In this document: piece by piece, positions 1 to 8,637 of the stretch
Numbering within the stretch: the stretch's first letter is position 1
Layout: each line of letters begins with the position of its first letter
Assembly (NCBI GenBank): GCA_003531115.1
Contig: DQHT01000058.1
Location: forward strand, 15,532 to 59,291
Origin: Bacteroidota bacterium
Lineage (GTDB): Bacteria > Bacteroidota > Bacteroidia > UBA8524
Reading direction: 5' to 3'
DNA: 43,760 nt
Translations under genes and position numbers: made by a program
Notes under the pieces: generated by a model
What the model was told of the DNA's origin: nothing
Seen by the model: the letters and a program-made list of their open reading frames with translations, nothing else
The model's database searches: none

Positions 1-1149
1 GAAAAGGCCTTTATGGGCAAGGGAATCATCCATGTCGGGGTATTTAAGAAAAACGATGACCGCATGGTATATAATGCTGTTTACCAGGATGGAACCAGCG
101 GATATTATTATGCAAAGCGTTTTGCCGTTACATCAATAACCCGCGATAAGGAATACCAGATCACCAAAGGAACCAAAGGTTCGAAAGTGCTGTATTTCAC
201 GGCAAACCCGAATAGCGAGTCTGAAATTATCAACGTAACGCTTAGTCCGAATTCAAAAGCCCGAAGAAAAGTTTATGATTTTGATTTTTCCGAGATCGCC
301 ATCAAAGGACGTGGTGCACAGGGGAATATCTTCTCACGCTACCGCATCAAAGCGATTAAATTCAAGGAAAAAGGAGCCTCTACAATCGGAGGACGTGATA
401 TCTGGTATGATGCTGCCATTGGCCGCCTGAATACCGAAGAACGCGGACAGTACCTGGGGAATTTTAATGGAAATGATGCGATTTTGGTGATGATGAAAGA
501 TGGATCTTACGAACTCACCAATTTTGAGATCACCAACCATTACGAATACGATAAAGTACTCTTTTTAAGGAAGTTTAATCCCAAAAAAGTGGTTACGGCT
601 ATCCATTTTGACAAAAAGAGTAAAAACTACTATGTCAAACGATTCCTGATAGAAACGCAGACCCTGGAAAAACGCTTCTTATTTATCTCGGAAAACCCGG
701 GGAGTAAGCTCGAGTTCCTGAGTTTACATCCGGAGCCGGAAGTCATCATCCATAAAAAAGACGCCAAAGGCACTAAGAGTGAGGAGCAGATCCGTTTGGA
801 TCAGTTTATCGATATCAAAGGATGGAAAGCCTTAGGAAATAAGTTGGGTTCAGTAGAGATCACCAAAATTGTGGGTATCGAAAAGGAAGAACCGATCGAG
901 GAAGAACCTGTTAACGAGCCACCTGTTTCGGAAAACGAAGAGGAGGGGAGTGATGAGGTAATGGATGAGGGAAATGATCCCGGAGAAGAAACCCCGGAAA
1001 AGGTGGAAAAGCCAACAAAGAAGCCGAAACCTACAGTTAAACTTCCAGAACCTTTACCCGCCAAAACGCCAGTGAAGGAGGGCGAAACCCATAACCCGAA
1101 ACCGGCTTTTCCCAGCGATGTAATACAGGGGAACCTATTCGAAATCTAG
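1..1149 (+). CDS. parC: DNA topoisomerase IV subunit A (ParC), C-terminal part
   Basis: The reading frame is open from base 1, so the gene begins upstream of the window; about 382 residues are visible and the ATG at 13 is internal. The visible part matches the C-terminal DNA-wrapping domain of Bacteroidota ParC. It has repeated blades of the form 'GKGIIHVGVF', 'AKRFAVTSITRDKEYQ', 'YDAAIGRLNTEERGQ' and 'IDIKGWKALGNKL'. The breakage-reunion domain with the catalytic tyrosine lies outside the window. The last roughly 90 residues are low-complexity, first Glu-rich, then Pro/Lys-rich. Topoisomerase IV decatenates sister chromosomes with ParE. No GyrA box is visible, and the true gyrA lies 2 kb downstream, so this is ParC and not a second gyrase. 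Assignment rests on family memory and is strong. Confidence 0.9.
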   Translation, partial: EKAFMGKGIIHVGVFKKNDDRMVYNAVYQDGTSGYYYAKRFAVTSITRDKEYQITKGTKGSKVLYFTANPNSESEIINVTLSPNSKARRKVYDFDFSEIAIKGRGAQGNIFSRYRIKAIKFKEKGASTIGGRDIWYDAAIGRLNTEERGQYLGNFNGNDAILVMMKDGSYELTNFEITNHYEYDKVLFLRKFNPKKVVTAIHFDKKSKNYYVKRFLIETQTLEKRFLFISENPGSKLEFLSLHPEPEVIIHKKDAKGTKSEEQIRLDQFIDIKGWKALGNKLGSVEITKIVGIEKEEPIEEEPVNEPPVSENEEEGSDEVMDEGNDPGEETPEKVEKPTKKPKPTVKLPEPLPAKTPVKEGETHNPKPAFPSDVIQGNLFEI

Positions 1150-1173
1150 ACCATGGTCCATGGACTATGGTCT
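1148..1173. repeat. 26-bp near-perfect palindrome made of 7-base units between convergent genes
   Basis: The bases read as a palindrome with one mismatched pair (AGACCATGGTCC centred on CCATGG). They also parse as heptamers ACCATGG, TCCATGG, ACTATGG, TCTGATG from 1150 to 1177. The element covers both stop codons: parC TAG at 1147-1149 and the minus-strand dehydrogenase TAG at 1165-1167. It could fold as a hairpin in either transcript, but there is no T run, so a classical intrinsic terminator is not supported. It belongs with the other 7-base arrays in this window. Confidence 0.6.
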
Positions 1174-2061
1174 GATGCTAAAGTTTTTCGCTACCACCAG
1201 ATCCTTCGTTCCGTTGGCATAATCGTAGAACCCACGTCCTGATTTTACACCGAGGTCGCCGGCAAGCACCATTTTTTCCAATAAAGGACAGGGAGCGTAT
1301 TTCTGGTTGCCAAATCCATCATACAATACATGTAAGATGGAATAACAAACATCGAGTCCGATAAAGTCAGCCAATTGCAGCGGCCCCATAGGGTGGGCCA
1401 TTCCGAGTTTCATCACGGTATCGATCTCTTCCACACCGGCAATGCCTTCATACAGCGTATAAATGGCTTCGTTGATCATCGGCATAAGAATCCGGTTGGC
1501 CACAAAGCCGGGGTAGTCTTCTACAAGTGTCGGGATTTTGCCGATGGCTTTTGAAAGCGTTAAAATAGAAGCGTTTACCTCATCGGAAGTATGGTAACCT
1601 TTGATCACTTCGACCAGCTTCATAACCGGTACCGGGTTCATAAAATGCATCCCGATAACCTTATCAGCCCGTTTTGTTTGGGCGGCGAGTTTGGTGATGG
1701 ATATGGATGAGGTATTGGTAGCCAGGATGCAGGAAGCCGGAGCGATCTCATCAAGTTGTTTGAAAATATTTGTTTTGATAGCGAAGTTTTCAGAGGCAGC
1801 TTCGATCACCAGATCAGCCTGAGCGGCGCCCTGGGACAGGTCGGTATAGGTTTTCAGGTTGGCTAAAGCTTTTGCTTTTTGTTCTTCACTGAGTATGCCT
1901 TTCTGGATCTGTCGGTCCATATTTTTTGTAATGGTAGCCAGGGCTTTTTCCAGGGCCTGGGGATTTACATCTACAAGTGAAACCTGATAGCCATTTTGTG
2001 CAAAAACATGGGCAATGCCATTTCCCATTGTGCCGGAGCCAATTACAGTGATATTTTTCAT
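1165..2061 (-). CDS. hbd: 3-hydroxybutyryl-CoA / 3-hydroxyacyl-CoA dehydrogenase
   Basis: NAD-dependent oxidation of (S)-3-hydroxyacyl-CoA to 3-oxoacyl-CoA, or the reverse, in the cytoplasm (fatty acid or butyrate-type metabolism). The 298-residue product has the Rossmann loop GSGTMG at residues 8-13 of MKNITVIGSGTMG. The catalytic histidine sits in GMHFMNPVPVM (about residue 139), and an NTSS motif precedes it at about 116. The helical C-terminal domain contains DYPGFVANRILMPMINEA and ends in SGRGFYDY, as in the stand-alone Hbd/PaaH family; no crotonase domain is fused. I chose the ATG at 2061 because the Rossmann fold begins right there. An upstream in-frame start at 2115 would add 18 unrelated residues. 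It lies 60 bp behind the hydroxylase gene on the same strand and may be co-transcribed with it. Confidence 0.93.
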   Translation of the reverse strand: MKNITVIGSGTMGNGIAHVFAQNGYQVSLVDVNPQALEKALATITKNMDRQIQKGILSEEQKAKALANLKTYTDLSQGAAQADLVIEAASENFAIKTNIFKQLDEIAPASCILATNTSSISITKLAAQTKRADKVIGMHFMNPVPVMKLVEVIKGYHTSDEVNASILTLSKAIGKIPTLVEDYPGFVANRILMPMINEAIYTLYEGIAGVEEIDTVMKLGMAHPMGPLQLADFIGLDVCYSILHVLYDGFGNQKYAPCPLLEKMVLAGDLGVKSGRGFYDYANGTKDLVVAKNFSIRP

Positions 2062-2121
2062 GTTCAGGAGGTCGATTTGTTCGGGCTGCAAATTAAACGC
2101 ATTCGTCACGAACAAACAGCA

Positions 2122-3018
2122 TTATCCGGCTTTTTGTTCGTTTTCGGCACGAAGTTCATCGGCTGTTTTTGTTTTGCCATCATGACTCCAACCCGGAGGG
2201 GCGAACAGATAGTGCAGTTTTGTTTTAAAGGAATCGGTTCTGGCCCAGTCCTCCTTCAATAAGTAAAACTCATGCAAAACAGCGCGCACCGGATGGGTGG
2301 TTTCAAGGGGTTTTGTCAGTCCATAGTGGGGTTTGTCATGTTCTAGTTCCTCCTGAAAGGTACCGAACATCCTGTCCCAAATGATGAGCACTTGACCCAT
2401 ATTCCTGTCCAGATAACGTAAATTACTGGCATGATGAACCCGGTGGTGCGAAGGGGTGACAAAGATGGCTTCCACCCAGCGGGGAAGTTTCGGGATTGTC
2501 TCGGTATGCAGCCAGAATTGATAAAACTGGTTGGCACTGTACATGAACATGATGGTGAGTCCGTCGAAACCCAGCCATGCAACCGGTATATAAAACAGAA
2601 AACGATAAAAAGGCTGAAACACGCTGGAACGCAGGGCTACAGCAAAATTGTAGTTAGGGGAGGAGTGGTGGTTGCTGTGAACGGCCCAGAAAAGCCGGGT
2701 ACCATGTTCTGTTCTATGTAGCCAGTAAAAAGCCAGGTCCTGAGCCAGGAATACGAGTATCCAGGCGAACAAAGGATAATGTTCAAGCAAATTGGGGGCA
2801 AAAACTGCATGGTCATTAAACCAATCGAGCACCAGAAAACATACACCCTTCATCAAAAGGTCGAAACCGGCGCCCAGCAAAGCAAACCAGAAGCTCATCA
2901 GCGTATCCGGCAATTGGTAAACGGCACGTTCTTTTTTATGCTGAACGTACAATTCCACCATCATGGCAATAAAATACAAGGGTACCGCAATGGCTAAAAA
3001 AATCTGTTCCCGGCTCAC
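2122..3018 (-). CDS. Fatty acid hydroxylase / sterol desaturase superfamily membrane enzyme
   Basis: A 298-residue di-iron membrane protein. The three histidine boxes of the superfamily are present: HRTEH at residues 101-105, HSNHH at 114-118 and HHRVHH at 191-196. Hydrophobic segments occur at about 6-24, 41-66, 82-100 and 130-160. These ligands bind two irons that activate O2 for hydroxylation or desaturation of a lipid. The actual substrate (fatty acid, carotenoid, sterol-like lipid) cannot be read from sequence. The start is a GTG at 3018; the first internal ATG would cut into the first membrane segment. The gene diverges from gyrA, leaving 117 bp for both promoters. The dehydrogenase downstream may handle a related acyl substrate, but this is only context. 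Confidence 0.88.
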   Translation of the reverse strand: MSREQIFLAIAVPLYFIAMMVELYVQHKKERAVYQLPDTLMSFWFALLGAGFDLLMKGVCFLVLDWFNDHAVFAPNLLEHYPLFAWILVFLAQDLAFYWLHRTEHGTRLFWAVHSNHHSSPNYNFAVALRSSVFQPFYRFLFYIPVAWLGFDGLTIMFMYSANQFYQFWLHTETIPKLPRWVEAIFVTPSHHRVHHASNLRYLDRNMGQVLIIWDRMFGTFQEELEHDKPHYGLTKPLETTHPVRAVLHEFYLLKEDWARTDSFKTKLHYLFAPPGWSHDGKTKTADELRAENEQKAG

Positions 3019-3135
3019 GCTGCGAAAATAGGGGAAAATTTCCTCTCCTTAATCGTCCAAAGGATTTCCACACCATTGTGGGCAATTAATGGCTGAATTG
3101 GGCGTCAAAAGCCGTAATTTAGCGCATTCATTAAT

Positions 3136-5784
3136 ATGGCAGACGAAATTAATCTGAACGAAGAACTTGGCGATAGAATCATCCCGATAAATATCGAGGA
3201 TGAAATGAAAACAGCTTACATCGATTATTCGATGTCGGTAATTGTTTCAAGAGCCTTACCTGATGTGCGCGACGGACTGAAACCCGTTCACCGCAGGGTA
3301 TTATATGGTATGAGCGAATTGGGACTGGCCTCTAACCGTCCCTACAAAAAATCAGCACGTATCGTGGGAGAGGTGTTGGGTAAGTATCACCCGCATGGAG
3401 ATAGCTCCGTGTACGACACCATGGTGCGGATGGCGCAGGACTGGAGTTTACGCTACCCTTTTGTTGACGGACAGGGTAACTTTGGTTCGATGGACGGAGA
3501 TCCACCGGCCGCTATGCGTTATACCGAGGCCCGGATGAGGAAGATCGCCGAGGAGATGATGACCGATATCGAAAAGAATACGGTTGATTTCCGCGGTAAC
3601 TTCGACGACTCGCTCGAGGAGCCAACGGTTATGCCGGCAAAGGTGCCAAATCTTCTGATCAACGGAGCATCGGGTATCGCTGTAGGTATGGCCACCAACA
3701 TGGCCCCGCATAACCTGAGTGAAGTGGTAGATGGCATCAAGGCCTATATCGATAATAACGATATTGAGACCGAAGAGCTGATGACCCATATCAAGGGGCC
3801 TGATTTTCCAACCGGAGGTACCATTTATGGTTTCGATGGAATAAAAGACGCCTACGAAACCGGCCGCGGACGCGTTGTTGTGCGGGGTAAAGTAGAATTT
3901 GAAGTGACCAAAACCGGTCGCGAACAGATCATCATCACCGAGATCCCTTATCAGGTAAATCCGTCTAACCTTATTATTAAGGCGGCAGAGCTGGTGAACG
4001 AAAAAGTGATCGAAGGGGTGAGCGATATCCGCGACGAGTCGAGCCGCCATGGTTTACGCGTGGTTTTCGACCTGAAAAAGGATGCCATTCCTAATATCAT
4101 CCTGAACCAGCTTTATAAATATACTCAATTACAAACCTCTTTTAGTATCAACAGCATTGCCCTGGTAAAGGGGCGTCCGATGATGCTCACCCTAAAAGAC
4201 ATGATCCACCATTTTGTGGATCACCGTCATGAGGTCATTGTTCGTCGTACCCAGTTCGACCTGGATGAAGCCCGGAAACGCGCTCATATTCTGGAAGGAT
4301 TGCTGATCGCCCTCGACCATCTGGACGAGGTTATTGCTTTGATCCGTAAATCTCAGACACCGGATGAGGCCAAAGAAGGCCTGATGGGTAATTTCGGACT
4401 TACCGAGATCCAGGCCAAAGCCATTCTGGAAATGCGTTTACAACGTTTAACCGGACTGGAGCGCGATAAAATTCGTCTGGAATATGATGACCTGATGAAA
4501 TTCATCCTCGATATGGAGGACATTTTGGCTAACCTGCCACGCAGAATGCAGATCATCAAAGACGAACTTGATGAGATGAAACAGAAGTTCGGTGACAAAC
4601 GCCGGACCGATATTGTTCACACCTCGGATGATATCAGCATCGAAGACATGATCCCTGATGAGAACGTGGTGATCACCATTTCGCATATGGGGTATATCAA
4701 AAGAACCGTTCTAACCGAATACCGTACACAAAAACGTGGCGGAAGAGGAAACAAAGGAGCTACCGCCAGGGATGCCGACTTTGTGGAACATCTGTTTATC
4801 GCTTCCACCCATAATTATATGCTCTTCTTTACCGAGCAGGGTAAATGTTTCTGGATGAAAGTTTATGAAATACCGGAAGGAGCGAGGGCTACCAAGGGAA
4901 GGGCTATTCAGAACCTCATTAATATTGCGCCGGATGATAAGATCAGGGCCTTTATTAATGTCGATAACCTGAAAGACGAAGACTACCTGAAGAACAATGC
5001 CATTATTATGTGTACCAAAAACGGTATCATTAAGAAGACAACGCTGGAAGCCTATTCCCGTCCTCGTCAGAATGGTATCAATGCGGTAACGGTGCGCGAC
5101 GGCGATGTATTGCTCGAGGCTCAGTTGACCACCGAAGGTTCCGAGATCCTGATCGCTAAAAAATCAGGAAAGGCCATACGTTTTAGTGCCAGTGCGATTC
5201 GTCCTATGGGAAGAACTGCTTCCGGTGTTAAAGGGGTAACCCTTGACGGGCCTAAGGATGAGGTGATTGGTATGATATGTGTAAATCCTTCCAACCGAGA
5301 CACCACGATACTCGTTGTATCTGAAAAAGGATTCGGAAAACGGACTTATCTGAAGGACCCTGAATCAGGCGAAGATGTGTACCGGGTTACCGGCCGGGGC
5401 GGAAAAGGGGTTAAAACCCTGAACGTAACGGACAAAACCGGAGTCTTGATCGCGATCAAGGATGTGAATGAAGACAATGATGTCATGATCATTCTGAAAT
5501 CGGGAATTGCCATACGGATGTCGATGGACGCACTTCGGGTAACCGGAAGAGCAACCCAGGGTGTTCGTTTGATCAAGATGGGCAAAAACGACGAGATCGC
5601 ATCAGTGGCTGTTGTTGAACATGAAGACGAAGTGGAAGAAGCCGAACTGGATCAAAACGGAGTGGTAGCAGAAAGCAACGATGGAGAAGTAACAGATACC
5701 ATTGCCGATGTAGCCGGTGACGATGTTGCGGATTCGGAAGAAGATACTGCAGCGGATGCCACGGAAGACGAAGACGATAATTAG
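3136..5784 (+). CDS. gyrA: DNA gyrase subunit A
   Basis: An 882-residue type IIA topoisomerase A subunit that introduces negative supercoils with GyrB. The N-terminal part has the typical [20 protein letters not shown] block. The catalytic tyrosine is Y129 in [10 protein letters not shown]. The C-terminal domain carries a GyrA-box form, QKRGGRGN at about residue 535, which separates it from ParC. The tail from about residue 835 is strongly acidic (Glu/Asp-rich), as in regulatory tails of other GyrA proteins. The quinolone-determining region reads [13 protein letters not shown]: the positions equal to E. coli Ser83 and Asp87 are Ser90 and Asp94, so the common resistance changes are absent. It diverges from the hydroxylase gene and is followed after 20 bp, with no terminator, by the TPR gene. 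Confidence 0.98.
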   Translation: MADEINLNEELGDRIIPINIEDEMKTAYIDYSMSVIVSRALPDVRDGLKPVHRRVLYGMSELGLASNRPYKKSARIVGEVLGKYHPHGDSSVYDTMVRMAQDWSLRYPFVDGQGNFGSMDGDPPAAMRYTEARMRKIAEEMMTDIEKNTVDFRGNFDDSLEEPTVMPAKVPNLLINGASGIAVGMATNMAPHNLSEVVDGIKAYIDNNDIETEELMTHIKGPDFPTGGTIYGFDGIKDAYETGRGRVVVRGKVEFEVTKTGREQIIITEIPYQVNPSNLIIKAAELVNEKVIEGVSDIRDESSRHGLRVVFDLKKDAIPNIILNQLYKYTQLQTSFSINSIALVKGRPMMLTLKDMIHHFVDHRHEVIVRRTQFDLDEARKRAHILEGLLIALDHLDEVIALIRKSQTPDEAKEGLMGNFGLTEIQAKAILEMRLQRLTGLERDKIRLEYDDLMKFILDMEDILANLPRRMQIIKDELDEMKQKFGDKRRTDIVHTSDDISIEDMIPDENVVITISHMGYIKRTVLTEYRTQKRGGRGNKGATARDADFVEHLFIASTHNYMLFFTEQGKCFWMKVYEIPEGARATKGRAIQNLINIAPDDKIRAFINVDNLKDEDYLKNNAIIMCTKNGIIKKTTLEAYSRPRQNGINAVTVRDGDVLLEAQLTTEGSEILIAKKSGKAIRFSASAIRPMGRTASGVKGVTLDGPKDEVIGMICVNPSNRDTTILVVSEKGFGKRTYLKDPESGEDVYRVTGRGGKGVKTLNVTDKTGVLIAIKDVNEDNDVMIILKSGIAIRMSMDALRVTGRATQGVRLIKMGKNDEIASVAVVEHEDEVEEAELDQNGVVAESNDGEVTDTIADVAGDDVADSEEDTAADATEDEDDN

Positions 5785-5804
5785 GATTAACAAAATAAAA
5801 TAGC

Positions 5805-7175
5805 ATGAAAAAAGGGATGATGATGGTAGTGGCACTTGTTGCAGCTTTGGGTGTACAGGCTCAGAAATTCAATATCGAAAGTGCCATTATCGAACTCCAA
5901 AGGGGTAGTATCACAGAGGCTAAGGAGTATATCGACCAGGCCGCTACGCACGAAAGTACCAGCGACCATGTAAAAATGTGGTTGGTTCGGGGAGATGTTT
6001 ATCTGGCGATTACGGCCGACCCGACTCAAAAGGATATTTATCCGAATGCCGGGGTGATCGCCCTCCAGAGTTATATCAATTGTATCAAAAAGGACAAAGA
6101 GGCCAAAAGAAGGAGTTACACGGAAGCGGACGACAGAATGCTTTCAGCGGTTGCACCTGCCTATAACTATGCCCTTGTTCTTTTCCAGGAGGGGAGTGCC
6201 ATGCTGGATAATGAAGAAACAAAAGAGGAAGGCAAAAAGCGCATCGGGATGGCAGTTGATGCCTGGAATGTTGTACTGGGCGCCTACGACCATGACCCGA
6301 CCAATCAAATGGCAGTAATGAACCTGCCAAAGGTCAATATTCTCCAACTGATGGCCGATGCGGCGATCAAGGTAGGCGATTATGAACGGGCCTTTAAGCT
6401 CTTCGATGATGTGATAGCAGGTGGTAACGCCGTTCCATACGTGTATACGCGTCCTGCGCTTTTGCATATGGAATTGGGAGATACGGCCAAAGCGCTCGAG
6501 GTAATCGAAAAAGGAAAGCTTGCGTTTCCTGATGATAAAGACCTGACTACCTTACAATTGATGGTCTATCAGGCACAGGGTAAAGAGGATCTGCTTACCG
6601 ATAAGATCACCGAAGCCCTTGAAAGTGATCCCGGAAATCCGGTATTGTTATCGAATCGCGGAAGTATTTACGATAAAAGAGCGCGTGTGGCCGTTGAGGA
6701 TTTGAAGAAGGAGCTGGCGATCACATATAAACTTCGTAACGATATCAAAAAAGAAAAAGATGCCAAAAAGAAGGCGGATCTGCAAAATCAAATGAAGGCG
6801 TCTATTGGTAAAACAAATGAGCTTCTCACTAAGATCAATCGTCTCGACAGCCTGGCAATAGCTGATTATAAGTTGTCACTGGAGGCAGATGATTCGCAAT
6901 TTGAAGTCATCTTTAACCTCGGTGCCATTTATTTTAACGGCGCATTGCCCTTGGTTGAGCAGGCCAATAACCTGCCATCCGATGCGAATTTTGATAAAGA
7001 ATATGCCAAGCTAAAAGCGCAGTGGACCGTTATGTATGAAGATGCACTGGTTTGGTTCCTGAAAGCCGAAGAAATAAAAGCCGACGATGACCTGGTGTTG
7101 ATGAGTCTCCAACAAACCTATGCACAATTAGGAAATGAGGAGAAGTCCATGGAGTATCGGAATAAACGGAAATAG
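5805..7175 (+). CDS. Exported tetratricopeptide-repeat protein
   Basis: A 456-residue protein with an N-terminal signal peptide (hydrophobic residues 5-17, likely cut after VQA, residue 19, leaving an N-terminal Gln). The mature part is helical, with TPR-like pairs, for example around residues 184-205 (GDYERAFKLFDDVIAGG), 215-245 (ELGDTAKALEVIEKGKLAFP) and 370-440. A Lys-rich charged helical insert occurs at about 310-340. TPRs form protein-docking superhelices; the partner is unknown. It follows gyrA by only 20 bp with no terminator between and has a terminator after it, so the two are probably one transcript. I know similar TPR genes downstream of gyrA in other Bacteroidota, but no function is established. 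No lipobox is present, so a periplasmic location is inferred. Confidence 0.85.
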   Translation: MKKGMMMVVALVAALGVQAQKFNIESAIIELQRGSITEAKEYIDQAATHESTSDHVKMWLVRGDVYLAITADPTQKDIYPNAGVIALQSYINCIKKDKEAKRRSYTEADDRMLSAVAPAYNYALVLFQEGSAMLDNEETKEEGKKRIGMAVDAWNVVLGAYDHDPTNQMAVMNLPKVNILQLMADAAIKVGDYERAFKLFDDVIAGGNAVPYVYTRPALLHMELGDTAKALEVIEKGKLAFPDDKDLTTLQLMVYQAQGKEDLLTDKITEALESDPGNPVLLSNRGSIYDKRARVAVEDLKKELAITYKLRNDIKKEKDAKKKADLQNQMKASIGKTNELLTKINRLDSLAIADYKLSLEADDSQFEVIFNLGAIYFNGALPLVEQANNLPSDANFDKEYAKLKAQWTVMYEDALVWFLKAEEIKADDDLVLMSLQQTYAQLGNEEKSMEYRNKRK

Positions 7176-7197
7176 TCCGATTGAGATATAATTTTAG

Positions 7198-7227
7198 AAA
7201 CCGGTGACTTTGTCATCGGTTTTTTTT
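7198..7227 (+). terminator. Rho-independent terminator after gyrA-TPR
   Basis: The stem AAACCGGTGAC / GTCATCGGTTT (7198-7208 with 7212-7222, one G-T pair, 3-base loop) runs into nine consecutive T residues at 7219-7227. It lies 22 bases after the TPR stop codon. Confidence 0.85.
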
Positions 7228-7415
7228 GTTTTATGCAAATTATGCCGGGAGACGAGAAGGAGAAATTTAGAAACGTCGCGATGACAGGTGAGGAATATTG
7301 AATTCTAAAGGCTTTGGATTTGCTACGGCAGAGGGGTTTCTTTTTATTCTATTTAACATAATATTAATTATAAGGTAATTCTGGAATGAACCGAATAATG
7401 GCTTTCGCTCGTGTT

Positions 7416-7976
7416 CTAAGTGAATTCTAGATTAAAATCATCCCCATTAAATTTAAACCTGGGATTATTCAACTTTTGAATTACGGACCGTATTCGATTT
7501 GCAGTGGGTTTCTTGACTACAGGAATAATCAAGTCGTCTAGTTTTATTCCTAATAAGCGATGAATGATAATAATATCTTCCTGAGAAAATGGTCTCAAGC
7601 CATTAATCAATTCCGACATGTAGTTTTTTCGATGACCAAGAATGTCTGCAAGATCATTTTGAATCAAGTCTTTTGCATTTAATTTGGCCCTTATAATTTC
7701 TTTTCTTCTTTGAATGAACTGATCATGATTTCTGACAATTTTTTCCGCATTTTCGCTTTCTAGCAGTTGTGCTTTATCAACATTTTCCTCATTTTCCCAA
7801 TTTGTTGCCTCATATTTTTCAATGAGTTCTGCCAAATGACTTCTCAAGGGGCCTAATGAAGGATCATCCTTTAACAAAAGCCTAAGTCTATTAAACATCG
7901 AATTGGCTTGTTCCAATTCTAGTTCATTTTCGATCTCTGCAATCTTTAAAATGTTCTCAATTCTAAACTTTTCCAT
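7416..7976 (-). CDS. higA: HigA-like antitoxin, HTH regulator
   Basis: A 186-residue protein. The C-terminal part (about residues 100-155) is an XRE-type helix-turn-helix: DLIQNDLADILGHRKNYMSELINGLRPFS, followed by a helix and IKLDDLIIP. This arrangement, with a long helical N-terminal half and a late HTH, matches the COG5499 HigA antitoxins, which neutralise HigB ribonucleases and repress their own promoter. It lies 18 bp downstream of the small toxin-like gene, in the usual HigB-then-HigA order. The region is visibly richer in A and T than its surroundings, which fits horizontal transfer. It is longer than the common roughly 120-residue HigA forms. The ATG at 7976 is used. Confidence 0.75.
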   Translation of the reverse strand: MEKFRIENILKIAEIENELELEQANSMFNRLRLLLKDDPSLGPLRSHLAELIEKYEATNWENEENVDKAQLLESENAEKIVRNHDQFIQRRKEIIRAKLNAKDLIQNDLADILGHRKNYMSELINGLRPFSQEDIIIIHRLLGIKLDDLIIPVVKKPTANRIRSVIQKLNNPRFKFNGDDFNLEFT

Positions 7977-7994
7977 TGTCCAGTTTTTTTTGAA

Positions 7995-8189
7995 TTATTC
8001 TATAAGACCTCTACTTCGTAGCCACTTCTCAATTACCGTTTTATTGTTTTTACACACCCTTTCGTATTCGTCGTGCGAGCTGGCTTTTCGAAAATCATTT
8101 ATCAGGAAGTCTATGGCATTACAAAGCTTTGTATTACCGGTATTCTTCTTCTTAATCCTCGTAAGATGTTTTAGACCTAATAGCCGCAC
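7995..8189 (-). CDS. higB: HigB-family toxin, apparently internally deleted (64 aa)
   Basis: A 64-residue ORF with a GTG start and AAAAGG about 8 bases upstream. The N-terminal half (LTRIKKKNTGNTKLCNAIDFLI) and the C-terminal end (SSHDEYERVCKNNKTVIEKW) resemble the two ends of a HigB/RelE-type toxin of about 100-110 residues. I recall full-length relatives having about 45-50 residues between these blocks, the part that forms the beta-sheet core and RNase site. Here the ends are joined in frame after NDFRKA. If so, the toxin should be inactive while the antitoxin stays intact. The family call is from memory of sequence patterns and is moderate. It could instead be an unrelated small protein. 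Confidence 0.55.
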   Translation of the reverse strand: MRLLGLKHLTRIKKKNTGNTKLCNAIDFLINDFRKASSHDEYERVCKNNKTVIEKWLRSRGLIE

Positions 8190-8191
8190 CT

Positions 8192-8207
8192 AATACCTTT
8201 TGGTATT
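8192..8207 (-). promoter_or_regulatory. Inverted repeat in the higBA leader
   Basis: The perfect arms AATACC (8192-8197) and GGTATT (8202-8207) flank a TTTT loop, between the -7 box and the GTG start of the toxin gene. The site would sit over the transcription start, so it is a good candidate operator for the HigA repressor. The binding itself is inferred. Confidence 0.5.
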
Positions 8208-8215
8208 CAAATATA
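8208..8215 (-). promoter_or_regulatory. Bacteroidota -7 promoter box of higBA
   Basis: On the minus strand the bases read TATATTTG, an exact TAnnTTTG match. It lies 18 bases before the toxin GTG at 8189. No clear TTG -33 element is present; a long palindrome occupies that position instead. Confidence 0.55.
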
Positions 8216-8216
8216 C

Positions 8217-8243
8217 AATAGTTCCATTATTTATGGAACTATT
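8217..8243. promoter_or_regulatory. Perfect 11-bp inverted repeat over the higBA -33 region
   Basis: The arms AATAGTTCCAT (8217-8227) and ATGGAACTATT (8233-8243) are exact reverse complements around TATTT. The element sits directly upstream of the TATATTTG box on the minus strand, where an autoregulating antitoxin would bind. It could also act as a terminator-like hairpin, but there is no T run. It lies between two divergent regulator genes and could serve either. Confidence 0.55.
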
Positions 8244-8261
8244 CCGCCAAAATATTATTTG

Positions 8262-8302
8262 CGTAGCCAAATAACTTCATTTATATTCGTAGCCAAATAA
8301 CT
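8262..8302 (+). promoter_or_regulatory. Two 15-bp direct repeats before the ArsR operon
   Basis: CGTAGCCAAATAACT occurs exactly at 8262-8276 and again at 8288-8302, 26 bp apart; the second copy ends 5 bases before the ArsR ATG. The second copy is also part of CGTAG-N8-CTACG, a small palindrome. The placement suggests the operator through which the ArsR-type repressor controls its own operon. It is not proven which protein binds. Confidence 0.55.
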
Positions 8303-8307
8303 ACGGT

Positions 8308-8631
8308 ATGAACTTAAGACGCGACGTATTTCAGGCAATAGCCGATCCTACCCGGCGCACTATACTGATGTTGCTGGCATCCCAATCCATGACTGCCGGA
8401 GCCATAGCAGCTAATTTCGATACAGCCCGGCCAACAGTTTCGAAACATCTGCATATCCTTTCAGAATGCGAATTGCTCAGTCAGGTACAAAATGGACGGG
8501 AAATTCATTACCACCTGAATCCGCAAAAAATGAAGGAAATTGCCGATTTTATCGAGCCATTCCGGGCTATGTGGGACGAGCGTTTTGATAAATTGGAATC
8601 CATCATGAAAATCTATCCATCAAAAAAATAG
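8308..8631 (+). CDS. ArsR-family winged-helix repressor
   Basis: A 107-residue winged-helix regulator. The start matches the family ([19 protein letters not shown]), followed by the recognition helix region [19 protein letters not shown] (about residues 45-63) and a wing with GREIHYHLN. No cysteine metal-site pattern such as ELCVCDL is present, so it is of the non-metal subgroup often paired with SRPBCC genes (the SdpR-like autorepressors), rather than an arsenic or zinc sensor. It heads a four-gene operon: 6 bp to the next gene, then two ATGA overlaps. A pair of 15-bp direct repeats just upstream is the likely autoregulatory site. The inducing signal is unknown. Confidence 0.88.
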   Translation: MNLRRDVFQAIADPTRRTILMLLASQSMTAGAIAANFDTARPTVSKHLHILSECELLSQVQNGREIHYHLNPQKMKEIADFIEPFRAMWDERFDKLESIMKIYPSKK

Positions 8632-8637
8632 CCTGGT

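Noticed and set aside
3115..3122. TAATTTAG as -7 box of gyrA
   Set aside because: No TTG at a suitable distance upstream and the last bases deviate from TAnnTTTG.
3448..4050. 200-residue minus-strand ORF inside gyrA
   Set aside because: Antisense to the conserved GyrA core; no family features or promoter.
7300..7330. GCTTTGGATTT shared with the array at 22055-22068
   Set aside because: Only one 11-base match in AT-rich DNA and no repeated units; not enough to call an array.
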